Source of the DNA: an uncultured Erysipelotrichaceae bacterium
GTDB taxonomy: Bacteria; Bacillota_I; Bacilli_A; Erysipelotrichales; Coprobacillaceae
Direction: 5' to 3'
Length of the DNA: 25,762 nt
Assembly (NCBI GenBank): GCA_900317015.1
Contig: ONFH01000148.1
Location: 1 to 25,762, forward strand
The notes under the pieces are model-generated. The model had not been told where the DNA came from and ran no database searches. It saw only the letters and a program-made list of their open reading frames with translations. A program made the position numbers and the translations under genes. Positions 22,502 through 25,762 of this stretch are shown here, in pieces (within the stretch, counting starts at the first letter, position 1; each line of letters opens with the position of its first letter).

Positions 22502-23595
22502 TCAAAAGAAAATGGTTAGGAATCTTATTAGCCGGCGTACTGATGCTTTCCGGCTGTTCAAGTTCCACAAATTCTCAAAAAACAAGTGCAAGTGCAACGG
22601 ATGCATCTTCTTTCAATGGGGACTACTATAAGATGATCAATACCGGACGAGGCACAAACTCAGAAAAGTTATATCTAGAATTCTCTAGTACGAATGACTT
22701 AGTCGCTTTAGGGTCTGGTCTGCAGTATTTATCGTCATCTCATTTCTCAACTGACAGCTATTATTTATCAGAAGGCGGTCAGTTGAATAATGATGACTAC
22801 AATGCATTATTAAAGCGAGATGCCGCTGGGGTCAAAAATAAGAAGTATCCTTATACTTTACAGGTCGCCCATGGAATAACACTTGATGGCATCAAGGATC
22901 CAATCATGGCCGATACATTAAGTGAACAGGATTACTACGTCAAGTCAGGTACAAAGTATCGTTTAGCTGGAGTATCCATTGCCATTATCGTTAACCCTAA
23001 GAAAGCCGATAACACAAGCTTTGATACATCGATGTCTACAACAACCATCAGAAATTATTCGAAGACAGCAACAAATAGACTTTATAAGTATATTCGTGCG
23101 AAAAAGAAGAAATTAAAAGACTTACCAATCTTAATTGCGGTCTATCGTGCCAATGATGATGAAGTGTCTGAAATCAACGGAAACTACATCTATCAGTCTT
23201 ATTGTACAAATGGCAGTGTTGGTTCGATGCGCAGTGTCAACTATAAGTATGTCTACTTTGCGAGCAATGATGCGAAGAAGTTAGATGCGACAACGTATTC
23301 CGATTTCACAAATATCAAGGCCACATTAAAGAAACAGTCAACCGAAGCTGCTGGTCTTGTAGGGACTGGTCGTTATATTGGCGGTACCTTACAGTCGATG
23401 AAGATGGAAGCCCATCTGAATGTCAAGACGTATACAGAAATGCTTTATCTGACGTCAGTCTTAGCGGATGCCATCGATCGTGGCTTCACGGAAGACTTCA
23501 ATGTCCGTTGTCTTGTTTACTCACAGGATCATCTTGATGCAATCATTGTGAAAAATAAAGGCGATGATGTTCAGACAACGATGATCGAGGAATAA
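22498..23595 (+). CDS. camS: CamS family lipoprotein (sex pheromone precursor family)
   Basis: A 365-residue secreted lipoprotein anchored to the outer face of the membrane. The N-terminus has a basic start, a hydrophobic core and the lipobox LSGC with lipidated Cys20, then a Ser/Thr-rich linker (21-38). The rest fits the CamS family, which includes the Enterococcus faecalis precursor of the cAM373 pheromone; the general function of the mature protein is unknown. The start lies in the ligA stop codon (ATGA), and the ligA-camS pairing is conserved in Bacillota. The released signal-peptide tail here does not look like cAM373, so no pheromone role is claimed. Confidence 0.88.
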   Translation: MIKRKWLGILLAGVLMLSGCSSSTNSQKTSASATDASSFNGDYYKMINTGRGTNSEKLYLEFSSTNDLVALGSGLQYLSSSHFSTDSYYLSEGGQLNNDDYNALLKRDAAGVKNKKYPYTLQVAHGITLDGIKDPIMADTLSEQDYYVKSGTKYRLAGVSIAIIVNPKKADNTSFDTSMSTTTIRNYSKTATNRLYKYIRAKKKKLKDLPILIAVYRANDDEVSEINGNYIYQSYCTNGSVGSMRSVNYKYVYFASNDAKKLDATTYSDFTNIKATLKKQSTEAAGLVGTGRYIGGTLQSMKMEAHLNVKTYTEMLYLTSVLADAIDRGFTEDFNVRCLVYSQDHLDAIIVKNKGDDVQTTMIEE

Positions 23596-23600
23596 AAAGA

Positions 23601-23629
23601 TATACAATGACTTTGAAATTTGTTAGAAT
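23601..23629 (+). promoter_or_regulatory. Promoter of the membrane-anchored protein gene
   Basis: TATACA (23601-23606) and TAGAAT (23624-23629) are 17 bp apart, with TGT before the -10 box (extended). The -10 ends 23 nt before the GTG start. Confidence 0.55.
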
Positions 23630-23652
23630 AAACCTAAGAATGGGTGATTATT

Positions 23653-24408
23653 GTGGCTAAAAAACATTTCAGCTTTGATGATGAGCCAGGCAAGAGCCGT
23701 CCAAGACAACAGTCTCGACCAACGCAAGCGAAGCCGAGAACGCAGACGACGAAGCGTCCAGCGACCTCATCACAAAAACATTTTGATTTTTCTGATTCCA
23801 ATCAAGGAACACAGAATCGTAAAAAGGCACAGCCTCATATCAAGCGTCAAGTCAAACAGCCGAAAAAGACGAAGACGAAAGGTCTGAAAAAATGGCAGAT
23901 CGTCTTATTAGTGATCTTAGTTGTGGTTGTGGCATTGACCGGAACGATGATCTATATGGCTCGTGAAGATGGACCAGTTTATGGGGATCGTTGTGAAGGC
24001 TTAGTGTCTGTTAAGAATTCTGTTCTTAAGAAGTCAGAAGAAGAGATCAAAAGCAAGAACAAGCTGATCAATACAATTGATATAACGATTCAGTGTAAAG
24101 AGTTTAAGTTTGATATTGACTTCAATCATTCTGCAACCGAGAATCAGGCGAAGAAGATCTGTTACAATGCGATCAAGATTCTTGACAAGAATGCGGGATT
24201 AGACTCTTATAAGGGATCTAAGTATTCTGTTTTGTTAAATGAATATAAGAATGTGAAACAGTTTGAATGTGATTTCTATCTGACATGTTCTTCTGGTGAT
24301 GCTTGGCCAATTTATGGTACGAAGATGGCTGGCAATGATAACATCTCTTTCTCAGATGCCAAGATCAAGAATAGGTCATCTTATAACAAAGCAAAAAATA
24401 ATGATTAA
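23653..24408 (+). CDS. Basic, membrane-anchored protein of unknown function
   Basis: I do not recognise this 251-residue protein. It has three parts: a cytosolic, strongly basic and probably disordered N-terminus (1-80, rich in K, R, Q and T), one transmembrane helix (about 81-103), and an extracytoplasmic domain (104-251) with five Cys (114, 148, 170, 206 and 212). The N-terminus holds an imperfect repeat, KKHFSFDDE (3-11) and QKHFDFSDS (41-49). GTG 23653 is chosen because GGGTGA lies 5 nt upstream; the GTG at 23644 is itself within that binding site. The positive-inside rule fits an N-in, C-out topology. It has its own promoter and a terminator over its stop codon, and sits where gatCAB lies in many relatives. 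Confidence 0.8.
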   Translation: MAKKHFSFDDEPGKSRPRQQSRPTQAKPRTQTTKRPATSSQKHFDFSDSNQGTQNRKKAQPHIKRQVKQPKKTKTKGLKKWQIVLLVILVVVVALTGTMIYMAREDGPVYGDRCEGLVSVKNSVLKKSEEEIKSKNKLINTIDITIQCKEFKFDIDFNHSATENQAKKICYNAIKILDKNAGLDSYKGSKYSVLLNEYKNVKQFECDFYLTCSSGDAWPIYGTKMAGNDNISFSDAKIKNRSSYNKAKNND

Positions 24409-24433
24409 AAGCGAGGTTCCTCTCGCTTTTTTT
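24407..24433 (+). terminator. Terminator between the membrane protein and rlmD
   Basis: A perfect 9-bp stem AAAAGCGAG/CTCGCTTTT (24407-24415 with 24422-24430) has a 6-nt loop and seven T residues (24427-24433). The preceding stop codon (24406-24408) enters the left arm. Confidence 0.85.
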
Positions 24434-24446
24434 AAAGGAGTAAACG

Positions 24447-25762
24447 ATGAAGAAAAAAGACCGTTTTATCGAAAAATGCGTCGATTATACGCATGATAGT
24501 TTAGGCATCGTCAAGCATGATGGTGTCCCTGTATTTGTAAAAAATCTGATCTTAGATGAAGAGGCAGAGATCGAAGTCATTAAAGTTTTAAAGAACTACT
24601 GTGTTGGTCGTGTTGTACGTTTGATCAAGACATCTCCTTATCGAGAAGAGCCAATCTGTCCTGTCTATAAGCAGTGTGGCGGCTGTTCTTTAATGCATAT
24701 GAGTCAGGAAGGCCAGCAGGTCTTCAAGACACAGAGAGTTAAGGAGACCTTACATAAAATTGGGCATTGTGATGTCGAAGTGAATGATACACTCATGGAT
24801 CATCCACCTTATCATTATCGTAATAAGGTCCAGGTCCCTTTTGGCTATGATCATGGCAAGTTAGTGAGCGGTTTCTATAAAGCAAGAACGAATGATATCA
24901 TCGATCATGATTTTTGCTTTATCCAGAATGAATTTTCGAATCAGGTAACAAAGCGTGTCAAAGAGCTCTTCACTCGTTATCGCATCACACCTTATGATAA
25001 AGTGAAGAAGCAGGGGATGATCAAGCATGTCTTAACGCGTTATGGTGTGCATAGCCATGAAGGAATGCTGGTCTTTATTACTTATACCAAAAAGATCCCT
25101 CATCTCAAAGAAATCGTGAGATTGATCACTGAAGAATTTCCGGAGATCAAGACGGTCATTCAAAATATCAATACCCGTCATGATAATGTGATCTTAGGTG
25201 ATCAGGAGATCATCCTTTATGGCGGTGGCGTAATCCATGATACATTACTTGGTAATGATTATACGATCTCTTTAAAATCGTTCTATCAGATCAATCCTCG
25301 TCAGGTAGAAGTCTTATATTCTAAAGCTATTGAATTTGCGAATTTTGATCAAGACGATGTCGTCATTGACGCCTATTGTGGCATCGGCACAATTGCGCTT
25401 TCTTTAGCTAAAAAAGTTAAAGAAGTCCATGGTGTTGAAGTGGTTCCACAGGCCATTGTCGATGCGAAAGAAAATGCCAAACGTAATGGCATTGCGAATG
25501 CGCATTTTACATGCGGTGATGCGGGTGAATTCATGGTCGAATGTGCAAAAGAACAGAAAGCCATCGACGTGGTCATGATCGATCCACCTAGAAAAGGATG
25601 CAGTGAGTTATTCTTATCACAGCTCGTCACATTAATGCCAAAGAAGCTTGTTTATATCAGCTGTAATGTCGCTACACAGGCAAGAGATATAGACTACTTA
25701 CAAGATCATGGCTATAAGGCCATCAAATGTCAGCCAGTGGACATGTTCCCACAGACAAATCA
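24447..25762 (+). CDS. rlmD: 23S rRNA (uracil-5-)-methyltransferase, RlmD/RlmCD type (3' end beyond window)
   Basis: SAM-dependent enzyme making 5-methyluridine in 23S rRNA (U1939, and in Bacillota RlmCD also U747). 438 codons are visible with no stop before the window ends. N-terminal TRAM-like domain (about 1-62). The [4Fe-4S] ligands are Cys71, Cys77, Cys80 (CPVYKQCGGC) and Cys157. The methyltransferase domain has DAYCGIGT (308-315), DPPRKG (379-384) and catalytic Cys406 in VYISCNVATQARD. ATG 24447 has AAAGGAG at 6-nt spacing but lies 13 nt after a strong terminator, so it depends on read-through or on an unseen promoter. In B. subtilis the homologue (yefA) is also downstream of pcrA-ligA-camS, after gatCAB and dgkB. 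Confidence 0.95.
   Translation, partial: MKKKDRFIEKCVDYTHDSLGIVKHDGVPVFVKNLILDEEAEIEVIKVLKNYCVGRVVRLIKTSPYREEPICPVYKQCGGCSLMHMSQEGQQVFKTQRVKETLHKIGHCDVEVNDTLMDHPPYHYRNKVQVPFGYDHGKLVSGFYKARTNDIIDHDFCFIQNEFSNQVTKRVKELFTRYRITPYDKVKKQGMIKHVLTRYGVHSHEGMLVFITYTKKIPHLKEIVRLITEEFPEIKTVIQNINTRHDNVILGDQEIILYGGGVIHDTLLGNDYTISLKSFYQINPRQVEVLYSKAIEFANFDQDDVVIDAYCGIGTIALSLAKKVKEVHGVEVVPQAIVDAKENAKRNGIANAHFTCGDAGEFMVECAKEQKAIDVVMIDPPRKGCSELFLSQLVTLMPKKLVYISCNVATQARDIDYLQDHGYKAIKCQPVDMFPQTN

Noticed and set aside
22498..22557. cAM373-type peptide pheromone in the CamS signal peptide
   Set aside because: The residues before Cys20 do not resemble the known heptapeptide, and most CamS proteins are not pheromone precursors.
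23651..23887. Arg-rich 78-residue frame overlapping the membrane protein gene
   Set aside because: Out-of-frame shadow of the basic tail; the frame at 23653 has the binding site, the membrane helix and the longer span.
1..25762. CRISPR arrays, insertion sequences, prophage genes, integrases, tRNA genes
   Set aside because: No regularly spaced repeats, transposase or integrase motifs, or tRNA-like cloverleaf were found on either strand.

Overview
This window looks like the chromosome of a low-GC Gram-positive bacterium (Bacillota). The type 2 peptide deformylase, the c-di-AMP receptor DarA, UPF0223 and YlbF family proteins, a CamS lipoprotein behind pcrA-ligA, and AGGAGG-type ribosome binding sites all point there. 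Gene content and codon use suggest an Erysipelotrichia-like gut bacterium, but that placement is inference. No tRNA, rRNA, insertion sequence, prophage or CRISPR array is visible. Nearly all of the window is ordinary core chromosome.

Layout. (1) 1-2295: the 5' end of mutY (minus strand), divergent from darA, then folC with an extra N-terminal GNAT-like domain. (2) 2355-6876: a DEAD-box RNA helicase with a DbpA-type RNA-binding tail, then pyruvate phosphate dikinase (ppdK) with a long upstream region holding two cre-like sites. (3) 6877-7517: a 640-bp stretch without an intact gene. It holds a promoter-hairpin-terminator unit that may be a small RNA, and a frameshifted small-gene remnant on the minus strand. 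(4) 7518-10101: a co-oriented group made of a very divergent DprA-like protein, a rhomboid protease, a small membrane protein and a flavodoxin-like protein. (5) 10100-11440 (minus): a ureohydrolase-fold protein and peptide deformylase. (6) 11594-14542: UPF0223 protein, FtsW/RodA-family glycosyltransferase, YlbF, RsmD and CoaD, tightly packed with overlaps. (7) 14601-17291: pyrK-pyrD and an AEC-family transporter. (8) 17288-18229 (minus): an HD-domain protein, divergent from pcrA. (9) 18329-25762: pcrA, ligA, camS, a basic membrane-anchored protein and the 5' part of a RlmD/RlmCD-type 23S rRNA uracil methyltransferase.

The clearest unusual signals concern architecture. At least eight promoters have their -10 box only 16-23 nt from the start codon, usually with an extended TGN -10, so predicted 5' leaders are about 10-16 nt. 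Several stop codons lie inside terminator hairpins. GATC is strongly over-represented; I counted about 27 sites by hand in the 1578-bp folC gene. Among proteins, the GNAT-FolC fusion, the DprA-like protein that has lost several signature residues, and the ureohydrolase-like gene placed directly behind a terminator without a ribosome binding site deserve a second look. I do not see a clear new multi-gene defence or mobile system.
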